NCBI GenBank assembly: GCA_900491605.1
Contig: UESW01000118.1
Location: 20,983 to 84,982 of the forward strand
Reading direction: 5' to 3'
DNA: 64,000 bases
From: Calamus simplicifolius
Lineage: Eukaryota; Streptophyta; Magnoliopsida; Arecales; Arecaceae
Below the pieces are notes generated by a model that was given only the letters and a program-made list of their open reading frames with translations, was not told the DNA's origin and did no database searches. The translations under genes and the position numbers were made by a program. Of this stretch, positions 10,709 through 21,901 are shown one piece after another. The first letter of the stretch is position 1. Each line of letters starts with the position of its first letter.

Positions 10709-12843
10709 TATAGGGAGAAATAACCTTCAAGGCATGTATATTTTAAAATTTGATAACAATTACCAATGCGGAAGCTTAAAGATTAAATATTAATATTTCT
10801 AACATGCATCAAGATCATATCTTTGCCTTATACTATAGGATCGTTTGATCTAAATTATGCATATAAATAAAACCATCAAGATCATATCTTAATCTTCAAA
10901 ATAAGAAGTCATACTACTTGTCTTGAAGCCTGCCTTAAGATCTAGGGATCATATCACTTACCTTAAAAATAATTGGTAAATCCTTTGTGCTCTGCAGTCG
11001 TTCAATCGTCTTGCCTCTAGTATCGTCCACGCAAAGTCTCCGAATGATCGGATTCTCGGGAGTGCTAGCTCGCGGAAAAATAACTTTGCTGATCTTGAAT
11101 CCTCCTACTTGAATCTTCTTCAAGGATCCATCAAACTTTTGCTAACACCAGAATCACACCATGATCTTCTGTTCTAACTCTTATAACTATATCATTTTAT
11201 TCTGACTCATTAGAATATCAATCCATAACATATCATGTATTTTTCTGGTGAAGAATGTCCTCTAATTTATAGGCTCAATTCAGCCTTTAGCCCATTGAAT
11301 TCTAACACTTAGAATTCTATCGTTTTGTAAAAACCAAAGAGACATGAATTCTAACACTTAGAATTTCAACGTTGACGTTTGGTGAAAACCTATGAATTCT
11401 AACACTTAGAATTTCAACGTTTTTATTAATTCCGACGTTCGGTGAAAACAAAGAGATGTGAATTCTAACACTTAGAATTCTATCGTTTGGTTAATTCAAA
11501 GAGGTACATTAATTCCACATGAATTCTAACACTTACAATTCCAATGGAAACTGTTTGAAGAAGATTAAGGTTATATAGAATTTAATCTCTAATGAGATGA
11601 GATTTTAGTTATCTCATCATGTGAGATCCTCATGCAAGAAAACTCTTTTCACACATAAAGTTTAGGTTTGGGTTTTGGTTTAAGCTGATTTGAATTTATT
11701 GGATTAAACCTACATAGATCATGGTCCTAGCCCAAATCAAATTTGGCTAGTCCTGAATCTATTTAAATCCAAATCAAGTCTAATTTCAAATCAATATTTG
11801 AAATTGATTAGTCCTTCTAATAGACTTAAACCTAATTGAATCTTATTCACTTGTACTTAACCCAATTGAGATAATTTAATCAATCAAATTGATTAATTAA
11901 ATTATATACGATTCTCAATCGTTAATCAGCAAATAGGTCATCCTAGGAAACTTCAATGCGTGTGACTTTCTAGGTTCGAACCTAAGCCGGTAGTATAGGA
12001 ACAACTTTCTATACTAATCGATGTGCCCATCTAGCAATGGAACCCGACATCCAGATAGTTCGAAGAGTTGCCGAGCAAACTCCAAAAACCCTAAGAAATA
12101 GTTACCGTATAATTCATCCTTTTGACCATAAATGTTAAGGATGGCTTAAGAGCCTGTCAACTCTAAACAGCAATTCCATAAAGTGATTTCAATTTTAGTG
12201 ATCATGTGACCTTCATATGAAGTGCCTTGGCCAAGGTCTTGCTAAATTGAAACACAAGCATTTCTCCTTTTAACAAGATAGGTCAAATTCCATCTTGATC
12301 CACAACTGACTACCACAAGTACTTCACTGCACCCAGTAACCTTTCGTAGCTAGATTAAAAATCCAGGTGGTCCAGCACCTAAGTACAATGAGTTGCTTGC
12401 AAGTCACCGGTTGTGATCTTCAAGTCTTAAGGATACTTATACCCATATCTTCTCGGATTAACTCTTGATAGCAGAGTATCCAAAAATGAGTCACGTTCAG
12501 TAAAATGTACTCCTACACTTTTACCTGTATGTCATACCAGTGTCTCTACATTCCTTGGTTAAGAGGACAACCAACAAATATGATATACAATGTCCTATAA
12601 TTGATAGTACTATGGCCCTGCCATAGTATATCATTTGGTCATGAACTCTTTTGAGGACCTTCAAAGATAAATCCTCCTTTATTGTAAAAGAAGATCCTGA
12701 GGGCTTTATTACTATTAGGAGTTTTAAGAAGATGTTCTTATAATGAATAAACTGCCAAATAACTTTTATTAATATATCAATTTATATATAATTTACATTA
12801 GCACAATCATCAAATGATTGGCTTTAGGATACAAATCCTAACA
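10709..12843 (-). mobile_element. Copia-like solo LTR, 2.1 kb, duplication TCCTG
   Basis: On the minus strand the unit begins TGTTAGGATTTGTATCC at 12,843 and ends at 10,709 with TATA where CA is expected, one transition. An exact TCCTG duplication flanks it (10704-10708 and 12844-12848). No internal retroelement sequence is attached. The TGTTAGGAT start and long AT-rich body are typical of plant Copia LTRs, but superfamily is inferred. It sits inside the older Tat-type LTR and therefore inserted later. Confidence 0.78.
11297..11541. repeat. Five copies of a palindromic motif within the solo LTR
   Basis: The motif GAATTCTAACACTTAGAATT starts at 11297, 11346, 11394, 11460 and 11521. Its arms GAATTCTAA and TTAGAATTC are exact reverse complements around a 3-base centre. 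Copies are 48-66 bases apart, with variable spacers. Confidence 0.9.
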
Positions 12844-13519
12844 TCCTGAGCGTAAGTGGATGCTCCCATGAGTTTGCTAAAGCAGCTTGACCTTTGCGTC
12901 GAGATCTGTAAGAAGTCCCGGGGATCGGATATTTCGACGGAAACCCTCTGATGCTCAAGTTAGTGATCAGAATCACAACCGTGAGCTTGAATAGGCTCGA
13001 GAGAGCTAGAAAGATGAGAAAACTCTTTGAGTGTCTAAGTGTTTATACCTTGGCCAGGGTCCTTCTTACCTATTTTATTGATACTTGAAGTTTGTGAGAC
13101 TTGCTTGGGAAGTTTGGGATCTAATGATGAGCCACAAATTTTTTGAATGGAATGTCAAAGTTAGTGGGATTTATCCCATTTGAACTGGATGATTGGTACT
13201 TTATGGCAGAAGATGACTTTTTGGGCTCATATGATCCGGAGTTATTAAAGCTTCATGATGGATGACAGCTTTTCAGGTTTGTCTGATCCGGGGTCATTAA
13301 AGCTTCATGATGAATGATGACTTTTCAGGTTTATGCCAGAGCTAGTGGAGCTTATCTTATTAGACATATATGAGTCAAAGACGGCTGATGGGCCCAGTCT
13401 TGTCAGAAGCAAAGGCTTGCCTAGGAAGCTAAAACTGAGCCAGAAGATGAGAAAAGATAGGCCACCTTAGAACTGGACCAGCCCAAAAGTTGGGGGCCAC
13501 ATAGGAGCTAAGACCTTCT

Positions 13520-13741
13520 GAGGATTGGGGCCGCTTGAGAATCGAAGCCGCTTATGAGCTGGGGCCGTCTGAGAACTGGGGCCATCTTAGAATCGGGGCC
13601 GCCTTAGAACTGGGGCCGCTTAGGAGCTGGGGCCGCCTTAGAACTGAGGCTACCTTAGAACTGTGGTCACTTGAGAATCGGAGCCGCCTAGAAACTAGGG
13701 CTATCTGAGAATTAAGGCCGCCTTAGAATCGGGGCCGCCTG
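13520..13741. repeat. 18-bp minisatellite in the minus-strand Tat LTR
   Basis: About twelve diverged copies of GGGGCCGCCTTAGAACTG lie head to tail. The position corresponds to the promoter-upstream part of the LTR, where Tat2 carries its 60-bp array. Confidence 0.85.
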
Positions 13742-13838
13742 CGTTCTATCGACTTTTACCGCCAGGTAATTTTGATTGTTAACTTACACGTGGCGTTTAT
13801 CAACCACATCATAAAGTATATTTTGATTGTTAACAAAC

Positions 13839-13931
13839 TATCTTGCAGGTTCCACCCCGAACGTTGAGATCGGAGTTCGGACCCGGAGCCGAAAGCGCAC
13901 CCGAGTCGGAGAACGGATTTCCACGGCAACA
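13839..13931 (+). repeat. Tat1 5' LTR remnant
   Basis: The sequence from TCTTGCAGGTTCCACC to ATTTCCACGGCAACA matches the last part of the 3' LTR (about 33,781-33,873) with a handful of mostly transition differences. Similarity stops abruptly at about 13,839, where other repeat sequence begins. Confidence 0.85.
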
Positions 13932-13933
13932 GA

Positions 13934-13953
13934 TTGGCACTAGAGGAAGGGCC
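13934..13953 (+). promoter_or_regulatory. Tat1 primer-binding site
   Basis: TTGGCACTAGAGGAAGGGCC follows the LTR end by two bases, the usual place for the tRNA primer site. The tRNA was not identified. Confidence 0.65.
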
Positions 13954-14016
13954 TCAAGTCCCATAAACTTGTAATCCAGGAGACAAGACTAAAAGACCAA
14001 AAGAAGTGTCCTCTAA

Positions 14017-15480
14017 TGGCCAATCGAAAGAGAGCCACCTATGAGGCTCAAGATTAGGCCGCATCTCAAAGGCCTGATCCAATTAGTGATGTAGCACCTC
14101 CGCTACCACCACAGCTGAAACTCCTTTCCCACCGGCAACAGCGGTAACCCTGGACCAGTTTGCCACTCTGGTTTAGCAGGTTCAAGCATTGACCCAGATG
14201 ATTCTGGGATTCCAGGCGATCCCTGGCCCTACCGTTCCTGCCTCCCAGCCTCGCGAGAAGGCTGCTGCCCCCGCTCCGCCTGCAATCTCTTCTTTTGATC
14301 CGCCTAGGGCGGCGGATCACGATCGCTGGCCTGTAAAGGTGGGGCCGGCGCTGCAATGAGCTGAGGGAAGGGCCCACTCAGATCCAGGCGGGTTCGCTCT
14401 CCCTCCCTAGTATCCTCTTAGGATTCAACACAACTACCGTCTTCTCGTTGCCCAATCCCTCCTACCACTCTGGATGAAGGGATCAGGCAACAGATGCAGG
14501 AGATGCATCAGAAATGGCGTCAGGAGTTAGACGCCGTCAGACAAGCTCCTCCGTCCCAGCCAAAGGAGGGGCAGGGCATCCCCTTCTCCGAAAGAATCAT
14601 GAGGGAAGTGATTCCCCCTCATGTTAAGCTCTCCACCATCGAGCCATACCATGGATCCACCGATCCTGATGACCATCTAAGCAGCTTCAGGTCCATCATG
14701 ATGTTTCATGGAGTGTCGGATGCGATCCTCTGTCGAGCTTTTCCCTCCACTCTAAGGGGACCCACCTGAACCTGGTTCAACGGCTTGAAGCCAGGTTCCA
14801 TTGATTCTTTTGACGAACTGAGCTGCTTGCTCATTAGCCAGTTCGTTAGTAGTCATCGCCATCGATGGAGATCTGATTCCCTCTCTGAAGTTAAGCACAG
14901 AGAGGGGGAATCACTGAAGAGCTACCTTGGCCATTTCAACATGGCCCTCCTAGAAGTCGACCATCTCAACCCTGAGGTGGCCATGTCTGCCCTAACCGGA
15001 GGGGTGTCGAAGGAGGGAGACTTCTACCTGGCTCTAGAGGTTAATTACCCGAAGAGCCTTTTGGACATGATGTCCCTGGCGGATAAGTATGCCAGGGTTG
15101 AGGAATCGAGGAGGTCAGCTCGAGCTGAGTAGCTGAAGAAGAAGGAGGCGAAGGGCCCAGACAAACAGCGAGCCTACCGCCACATTAGCCCGCCTCACTG
15201 CTAGAGAGCTCTCCGCCTCTACCGTGAGACCGAACCTAGAGCCCAGCTCGAAGGTTCGATCGTTACACTCCCCTCACCGCGCCAAGGGCGCAGATTCTGA
15301 TGGAGATCGAGTGCCATATTCCTCGACCTTCTCCTCTTCGAGGCAACAAAGTTCGGAGAGATCCTGCCAAGTACTGCCGCTTTCACCGGGATCATGGGCA
15401 TGACACCGAGGACTGTTGGCAGCTTAAGAATGAGATCGAGCGATTGATCCAACGAGGCAGACTAGACTGGTTCAGAGGGC
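14017..15480 (+). pseudogene. Tat1 gag
   Basis: Capsid-type blocks run HVKLSTIEPYHGSTDPDDHLSSF-like (about 14,620-14,690, split by small gaps), then the REGESLKSYLGHFN region. The C-terminal zinc knuckle CRFHRDHGHDTEDC lies at about 15,380-15,420 and is followed by the IERLIQRG motif typical of Tat gag. Stops occur near 14,769 and 15,132, and frame changes separate the knuckle from the capsid part. Gag would package the RNA; this copy is broken. Confidence 0.85.
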
Positions 15481-15559
15481 CTCCTGAGCCGAACGATGAG
15501 GCAAATCACCAGCCTGAACCTTGCCAGCTCCCACCGCCGAACCCTCCAGTTATCGGCCA

Positions 15560-16060
15560 TGTTAATGTGATAGCTGCGGCCGATTCCCTGTCCTCATGGC
15601 AAGGCGATGATGAAGGCCCGTCAAAGAAAGCTCAAGTTGATGAACTTACTTTTTCTGATGAAGACCTTCGTGAGGTACAGTACCCCCATGATGATGCTCT
15701 GGTTGTATCTCTAAATCTAAAAAATTATGATGTAAGCCGCGTTCTTATTGATAGCGAAAGCTCCGTTAATGTTTTGTACTTTGATGCCTTTGTGAGGTTA
15801 AAATTCCAGGTAGAAAGTCTTTGAACCATGGAGTCCACACTGGTGGGCTTCACAGGTGACTTCATAATCCCCGAAGGGGTCATCACTCTGACGGTTCGAG
15901 CCGGCACCTGGCCTTGTGTGGCCACTAAACTTATGGACTTCCTTGTAATCAAGCTCCGGTCTCCTTATAATGCCAGTCTTGGCAGGCCGGGACAGATGTC
16001 TCTCAAGGCCATCATTTTCATTCCCCACCTCGCCATGAAGTTTCCCACCGAATGGGGAAG
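15560..16060 (+). pseudogene. Tat1 aspartic protease with altered active site
   Basis: The fold is recognisable from VSRVLIDSESSVNVLYFDAF, where the active-site triad D-S/T-G reads D-S-E. A stop near 15,822 interrupts it. The flap and C-terminal part (SPYNASLGRP) follow in the next open frame. The G-to-E change by itself should abolish cleavage of the polyprotein. Confidence 0.8.
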
Positions 16061-16179
16061 TGGGGATTGTTCGGGGAAGTCAGATTATCGCCGACCTTCA
16101 GTCCAGAAGATCCGAGGTGGACGGACTGGATGCCCGAGAGGATTTTACCGAGCAACGAGGGGAACCAGCCGAAGAATTG

Positions 16180-17130
16180 AAGGAGGTACCACTCAGCGAA
16201 GCTCGCCTGATCGAACCGTAAAGATTGGATCACAGCTGGAAGAAAAGCCTCGGCAGGAGTTAATCGAATTCCTTCGAAGAAATATCGATGTCTTCGCCTG
16301 GTCCGCATCAGACATGCCTGGAATCAGCCCAAATGTCCTGGTTCACCGCCTCAGTGTGGACGAGACAGTTCAGCCAATCAAGCAAAAGAAAAGAAGCTTC
16401 GCCCCCGAACACCAGAAAGCCATTGAAGAGGAGGTGGATAAGCTTATCAAAGCCAACTTCATCCGAGAAGTCAATTATCCCGATTGGCTGGCTAATGTGG
16501 TTATGGTGAAAAAGTCAAATGACAAATGGAGGATCTGCATCGACTTCACCGACCTCAACAAAGCCTGCCCGAAAGACAGCTTCCCTCTTCTCCGAATCGA
16601 CCAACTTGTGGACTCGACTTTAGGCCACCAGATGCTGATCTTTATGGATGCCTATTCAGGCTACAACCAGATCCGGATGGCGCCCGAAGATGAGGAAAAG
16701 ACTGCCTTCACCATCGACCGAGGTATCTATTGCTACCGGGTTATGCCTTTTGGTTTGAAAAATGCAGGTGCCACCTACCAAAAGCTGGTCAATAAAATTT
16801 TCAAAGAGCAAATCGGTCGGAACATGGAAGTTTATGTTGACGATATGCTGGTGAAGAGCAAGGAAGCATCCTAACATATCGAGGACCTTGCAGAAAGCTT
16901 CAAGACGCTTGCTTCGGAAGTATCAAATGAAACTCAACCCTACCAAATGTGCTTTCGGAGTCAACTCTGGAAAATTCCTCGGCTTCATGGTCTCTCAGCG
17001 AGGCATCGAAGCAAATCCCCAAAAGATCTAGGCCTTGTAGCAGATGGCCCCTCCTGGATCGATCAAGGATGTGCAACGCCTCACCGGAAGGATAGCGGCC
17101 CTTAGTCGCTTCATTGCTTGATCAGCCAAA
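16180..17130 (+). pseudogene. Tat1 reverse transcriptase
   Basis: Blocks in order: FAWSASDMPGI, YPDWLANVVMVKK, WRICIDFTDLNKACPKD, FMDAYSGYNQI, YRVMPFGLKNAGATYQ, and the catalytic YVDDML at about 16,833. The three aspartates of the polymerase site are present. A stop at about 16,872 and later breaks end the frame. The thumb region (about 16,875-17,130) continues with stops. Confidence 0.9.
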
Positions 17131-17640
17131 AAGTGCCTTCCCTTCTTCAAAGCTCTTTGGTCAGCCAAAAACTTTCAATGGACCTTAGATTGCCAGAAAT
17201 CCTTTGAAGACCTCAAGAAATACCTGGGCTCACCTCCTCTCCTCAGTAGCCCAAAGCCAGGTGAAATGCTGAGCCTGTACCTCGTGGTCTCTGAGAATGC
17301 TGTTGGCTCGGTGCTAATCAGAGAAGAGGGCAGAATTCAAAAGCCTATTTATTATGTCAGCAAATTGCTCAAAGATGCTGAGACGAGGTACACTCGAGTG
17401 GAGAAGATGGTTCTGGCCCTAGTAACATCGGTCCGGAAGCTATAGCCATACTTCCAAGCGCACATCATCACCGTCCTAACTAACCAACCCATCAAGGCAA
17501 TCATCCATCATCCGGAAGCATCGAGGAGAATGACCAAGTGGGTTGTCGAACTAAGTGAGCATGACATTCAGTACCAGCCTCGTCTGGCCATCAAAGCCCA
17601 GGTCCTGACGGATTTCCTCCTCGAATGCACCGTGCCCGAA
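17131..17640 (+). pseudogene. Tat1 first RNase H (Ty3-type)
   Basis: The sequence carries the usual plant gypsy RNase H string: a LVVSENAVGSVL-like start, KPIYYVSKLLKDAETRY, VEKMVLALV, and the MTKWVVELSEHDIQY block opening at 17,530. The usual first catalytic aspartate is not present in the start block. A premature stop lies near 17,440. Confidence 0.75.
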
Positions 17641-17689
17641 GATGGCTCTGCTTCGGGCACCCCTATGCAACCAAAGCCCTATGCTCCGT

Positions 17690-18170
17690 GGTTACTTCAC
17701 GCCGATAGATCCTCCAGCGCAAGCGGTTCTGGTGCCGATCTGGTCCTCACCAGCCCGGAGGGTGCTACTTTTGAATATGGCATCCGCTTCTCCTTCCCAG
17801 CCTCAAATAATGAAGCAGAATATGAGGCTCTGCTCGTGGGACTTTGCATCGCCTGCGAGCTCAAAGTTGAAAAACTGAATGCCTACACTGACTCTCAATT
17901 AGTGGCGGGCTAGGTACGAGGCGAATTCAAAGCTCGAGAACCAAAGATGATTCGGTATCTTCAAAAGGTGCGCGATCTATCTTCTTGTTTCAATGAATAT
18001 AAGATCATCCAGGTCCCAAGGGCCAAAAATACATGCGTCGACCTTCTGTTTCATCCGATGACAACAGACTCAATGGACCTTGAACGGAGTTTCCACTTGA
18101 AAATCCTGGAGAAGTCCAGCATCATCGACGCTGATCAGATGATGCAAATTGACACTGAACCATCCTAGAT
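17690..18170 (+). pseudogene. Tat1 second RNase H (archaeal-like)
   Basis: A second RNase H follows the first: LLHADRSSSASGSGADLVL, ASNNEAEYEALLVGL and AYTDSQLV supply D, E and D positions. The first aspartate block reads HADRSSS where relatives have VDGSS. A stop replaces a codon right after DSQLVAG. Having two RNase H domains is the signature of the Tat lineage. Confidence 0.82.
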
Positions 18171-18179
18171 AGACCCCTT

Positions 18180-18668
18180 GCACAAGTATCTCAAAGAAGG
18201 GCTGCTACCCACTGATAGAAGAGAAGCGAGGAGACTAAAAATGTAGTCGTCTCACTATGTTCTAATCGATGATCGGCTGTATAAGCGATCCTTCTCCATG
18301 CCATTGCTCAAATGCCTCCGTCCATCAAAAGCCAATTATACTCTTTGGGAGGTTCATGAAGGCATTTATGGCAACCACCTTGGTAGCCGCACCCTATGCC
18401 ACAAAGTGCTATGCCAAGGATATTATTGGCCAATGATGCAGAAGGATGCATATGACCTTGTCCGAGCCTGTGATGCATGCCAACGACACTCAAATATCCA
18501 GAGGCTCCCCTCTGCCCACCTGACCTCCATATCGTCCCCCTGGCCTTTTGCCAAGTGGGGAATGGATATTCTTGGCCCTTTCCCCTCGCAACGGGACAAA
18601 GAAAGTTTTTATTCAATGCAATTGATTATTTTACTAAGTGGGTTGAAGCCAAAGCAGTCATCAGATAA
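18180..18668 (+). pseudogene. Tat1 integrase, N-terminal part
   Basis: Contains the H-H-C-C zinc-binding domain: EVHEGIYGNHLG (about 18,350) and CDACQRHSN (about 18,470). It then reaches the start of the catalytic core with WGMDILGPFP, the first acidic residue. The frame is disrupted before the core and the gene is then cut by the chromovirus at 18,674. It resumes at 27,153. Confidence 0.87.
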
Positions 18669-18673
18669 CTGAG

Positions 18674-19929
18674 TGATGGGGCATGAAAAAAAATTGGTGG
18701 AATGAGGGGATGGTGATGTGTTCTAAGTGATTAACACCCTTAATGAACATTTGAGCCCAAGCTATGGCTGAATTCATGCATGGGAGAAATGAAGAACATC
18801 AAACCAGAAGCAGAAATCTAAACACCCTTGTGCAAGCTTCTTTCAAAGAAATAAAAATATTAGGATCTAAAGGTATGGAAACCTTCAAACAAAGTTAAGC
18901 CACCTTTAAAACTTCAGATCTAAAGGACCAAGAGGTTTTTTTTTTTTTTTTCAACATTGAAGTAAGATCTTAAAGTGGAAGGGATGCACTCAACACTCAA
19001 AGAATTGAGGGTTGGTTGACAAGATCTACACTCCTTACTTAAGAACTCACCTTGGCACTTGATCCTTGACGTGGAGCCATCATCCTCAACTCTAACATCC
19101 TCAAGAGAACCTGCAAGTGATCAGAAGTAAGACCGTGGAGGCAAAGGAATTGAAGGAAATAAAAAAAATCGAACAAGGAAAGGAAGGATTTGAAAAATTT
19201 TGCTGAGCCTTGGGTAGCACTTGTCCTTCTTCCTAAAACTATTATGGAACCTTGGTAGAATGGTTTAGAGTAGCAAATTGGGCCTCTCACCCTCTCCCTC
19301 AAGGAGTGACCTAGATCTAAGACTAGGGAAACACGAGCCTCAACTCAAACTAAGAGCATCTCACCCTCTTCATACTCAAAGATGAACAAGGCACTTGGCA
19401 AAAGAAATCAAATAAACTTGATTTTATTTCTCAAACTTCATATCTACAAGAGGAAAAGCTTGGCCTATTTATAGGCCAAAGGACTTCCAGAAATTTCAGC
19501 CCAAAAAACTAAAAGATCATAACAATCTAAGGATTAGTTATGATATAGCTAACTAATTACAATTAATCCCTAACAAATTTGGTTGCACTAGCTTCCATGT
19601 GGCACCTCCTTAGTTTGCCATGTGTCATCATCATATACCTCCATGTGTTCTCCAAGATTTGACTTCTAAGTTGCCATGTGTCATCATCAGATACCTCCAT
19701 GTGTCCTCCTAGATTTGACTTCCAAAGAGAAGACTTGATGTCTTGATAGTAGTGTTGACTCAAGGCCAGAAGTGTCGATACTTTGAGACTTGGCAGAAGT
19801 TAAATTTTGCAGCATGAGTTGCCAATTGAAACTCTTGGCTCGAGTAAGTGGAACCTGCGGAAAGTAGATTAACTACAAAACCAAAGAGTGTCAGTCTGCA
19901 ACCTTTTCTTCTTGCTGATGTCCCCATCA
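18674..19929 (-). repeat. Chromovirus 3' LTR
   Basis: Direct copy of 25,898-27,152, with only scattered differences. It contains the TATA-bearing segment GGCCTATTTATAGGCC (about 19,466-19,481), itself palindromic. Confidence 0.92.
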
Positions 19930-20371
19930 ATTCTTCTCGGGTGAAAAAACTCGGCCCTGACGAGTATGGATCATTTTGGCTTTGGTAATATTCAAGCAGA
20001 TCTGGATCAATCCTTTGCAGTTCTTCTTGAGTGATCCATGAGTCTTCAGAATCAGGTCTACCTTGCCAATGGACCAAGTAGCATTGATAGTCTTTATTTC
20101 GGGTAGTGACAATCTTGTCATCTAATATCCGTTCAATTCTTTCTCGCTTTGTGGCTGGTGGACACTCTGGGATTAGTTCACTCTCAAAGGATGGATCAGG
20201 TCCTAAAAACTCACTGGGATTCATTGTTGGTTCCTTGTATTCTACCAGATCTGAAATATTAAAGGTGGAACTAATACCAAAATCAGAAGGTAGGTCCAGT
20301 ATATAAGCATTAGGTCCAATTCTTTTTATTATTTTGAAAGGACCTGCACCACGGGCGTGTAGTTTCTTCAT
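19924..20371 (-). pseudogene. Chromovirus integrase C-terminus with GPF module and chromodomain
   Basis: Reads GAGPFKIIKRIGPNAYILDLP, the GPF/Y module, then the chromodomain: ERIERILDDKIV, DYQCYLVHWQGRPDSEDSW and DPDLLEYY. Chromodomains steer integration toward particular chromatin. The frame runs into the 3' LTR, so the natural stop lies close to the LTR junction. Confidence 0.9.
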
Positions 20372-21054
20372 AGTTCCCTTTGGAAATGTTCAGGTCTGAG
20401 CCTTATCATGACAAAGTCTCCTACATGAAATTCTTTTGCTCTTCTATGGGAATTAGCCATATGCTTGTAACTCTCATGGCTTATATAGATTTTCTCGCTA
20501 ATTTCTTTGTGTAAATCCCTAATGTGTTGTGCATATGACTCAGCAGACTCTGTTGTTCGTACATGCATGGGCAATGGAATGAGGTCTATTGGCTTTCTTG
20601 GTTTGTACCCATGAATAATCTCAAAAGGACTTTTTCCAGTGGATCTGTTAACTGAACTATTATAGGCAAACTCTATACGTGGCAGTAAAAGGTCCCAATT
20701 TTCAGTATGTTTTCCCACTAAACATCTCAACATATTTCCAAGACTTCTATTTACAACTTCTGTTTGACTATCAGTTTGGGGGTGATAAGTGGTAGAAAAG
20801 TTTAACTTGGTTCCAAGCATGTGCCATAGGGTTTTCCAAAAGTAACTGGTGAACTTAACATCCCTATCAGACACGATGGTTTTAGGTAACCCGTGTAATC
20901 TAACCACTTCATCTAGAAATAACTTGGCCACTTTTGATGCATCGAAGGTCTGGGAATAAGGCAGAAAATGTGCCATTTTAGAAAATCTATCGACTACCAC
21001 AAAGATGGAATCATGTCTCCTTAAGGTCTTTGGTAGTCCCAACACAAAGTCCAT
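20368..21054 (-). pseudogene. Chromovirus integrase catalytic core
   Basis: The DDE residues are visible: D in VVVDRFSKMAHF, D in TIVSDRDVKFTS, E in HPQTDSQTEVVNRSLG. The end of the frame (HVGDFVMIRLRPEHF) leads into the GPF/Y module. A frameshift at about 20,370 separates it from the next frame. Confidence 0.92.
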
Positions 21055-21111
21055 ACTGATGTCTTGCCAAGGTCGATCAGGGACGGGTAAAGGGGTGTAT
21101 AGTCCAGTGTT

Positions 21112-21850
21112 TTATTTTTGCATTTTAGCAACAGCACATGTCCTACACTGGGCTACGACTTGGGCAACATTTCGTTTTAAGCTGGGCCAAAAGAATTGTT
21201 TCTCCAAAGCTAGAATAGTTTTATTCCTTCCAAAATGGCCCACTAAACCTCCGGCATGGATTTCCCAAATCAAGAATTCCCTAATTGAGGTTCGGTGAAT
21301 ACATAACTTATCTCCTTTAAAAAGGAACCCATCATGAAGAGTAAAGTCTTTGTATTCTCTAGAAGGCCTTAGACTGACAGATTCAAAAATCTCACTAAAG
21401 TCAGGGCAACTTTTATACTCTTCCTTCAACTTATCAAATCCTGTGACTTTAGTACTTACGAACGTCAAGAGCATAGAACGTTGACTTAAAGCATCGGCAA
21501 CCTTATTGTCAGAACCAGCACGGTGTTTTAGAACAAAGGTGTAAGCTTGGATGTACTCTACCCATTTTCCATGCCTAGGGTTTAACTTTTTTTGGGAGCT
21601 AAGGAATCGAAGGGCTTCATGATCGGAAAATAGAACAAACTTCTGCGGTAACAAGTAATGTCTCCAATATTTCAAAGCCTGAACTACCGCATATAACTCC
21701 TTGTTATAGGTGGAATATCTCAACTTTGCGCCATTTATTCTCGCTAAAAAAAGTTACCGGATGGTTCTCTTGACTTAAAACTCCACCAATTCCAATCCCA
21801 GAGGCATCACAAGCAACCTCAAAAACTTTAGAGAAGTCAGGCAACCTTAA
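21112..21850 (-). pseudogene. Chromovirus RNase H and integrase zinc finger
   Basis: The first RNase H block (CDASGIGIGGVL) is at about 21,790-21,830 in a shifted frame. The frame 21,112-21,723 continues with YNKELYAVVQAL, LFSDHEALRFL and NKVADALSQR, giving the four acidic positions overall. It then reads into the integrase H-H-C-C finger (HAGGLVGHFG, CRTCAVAK) and meets a stop at 21,112. Confidence 0.88.
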
Positions 21851-21901
21851 GATTGGTGCTTGTGTCATTCTTCCTTTAATCTCAAGGAAGGCTTTATTGG
21901 C

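Larger units (their letters stand above)
10677..13811 (-). mobile_element. Degenerate Tat-type LTR on the minus strand, split by a Copia-like LTR
   Basis: Read on the minus strand, the segment begins TGATGTGG at 13,811, the same start as the Tat2 LTR at 43,484. It contains the block ACTTGAGCATCAGAGGGT matching ACTTGGGCATCGGAGGGT in the Tat2 LTR, a TATA-like GGTATAAAC near 13,040, and ends GGTGATCAGGCATCA at 10,677, matching the Tat2 LTR end. Without the inserted solo LTR it would be about 1 kb. No exact 5-bp duplication is visible at its edges (AGTAA left, TAAAG right). It is either an old solo LTR or a broken element end. Confidence 0.6.

Noticed and set aside
13813..13838. TAAAG as the right-hand duplication of the minus-strand Tat LTR
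   Set aside because: The left flank reads AGTAA; the two share bases but not in the right register, so no duplication is claimed.
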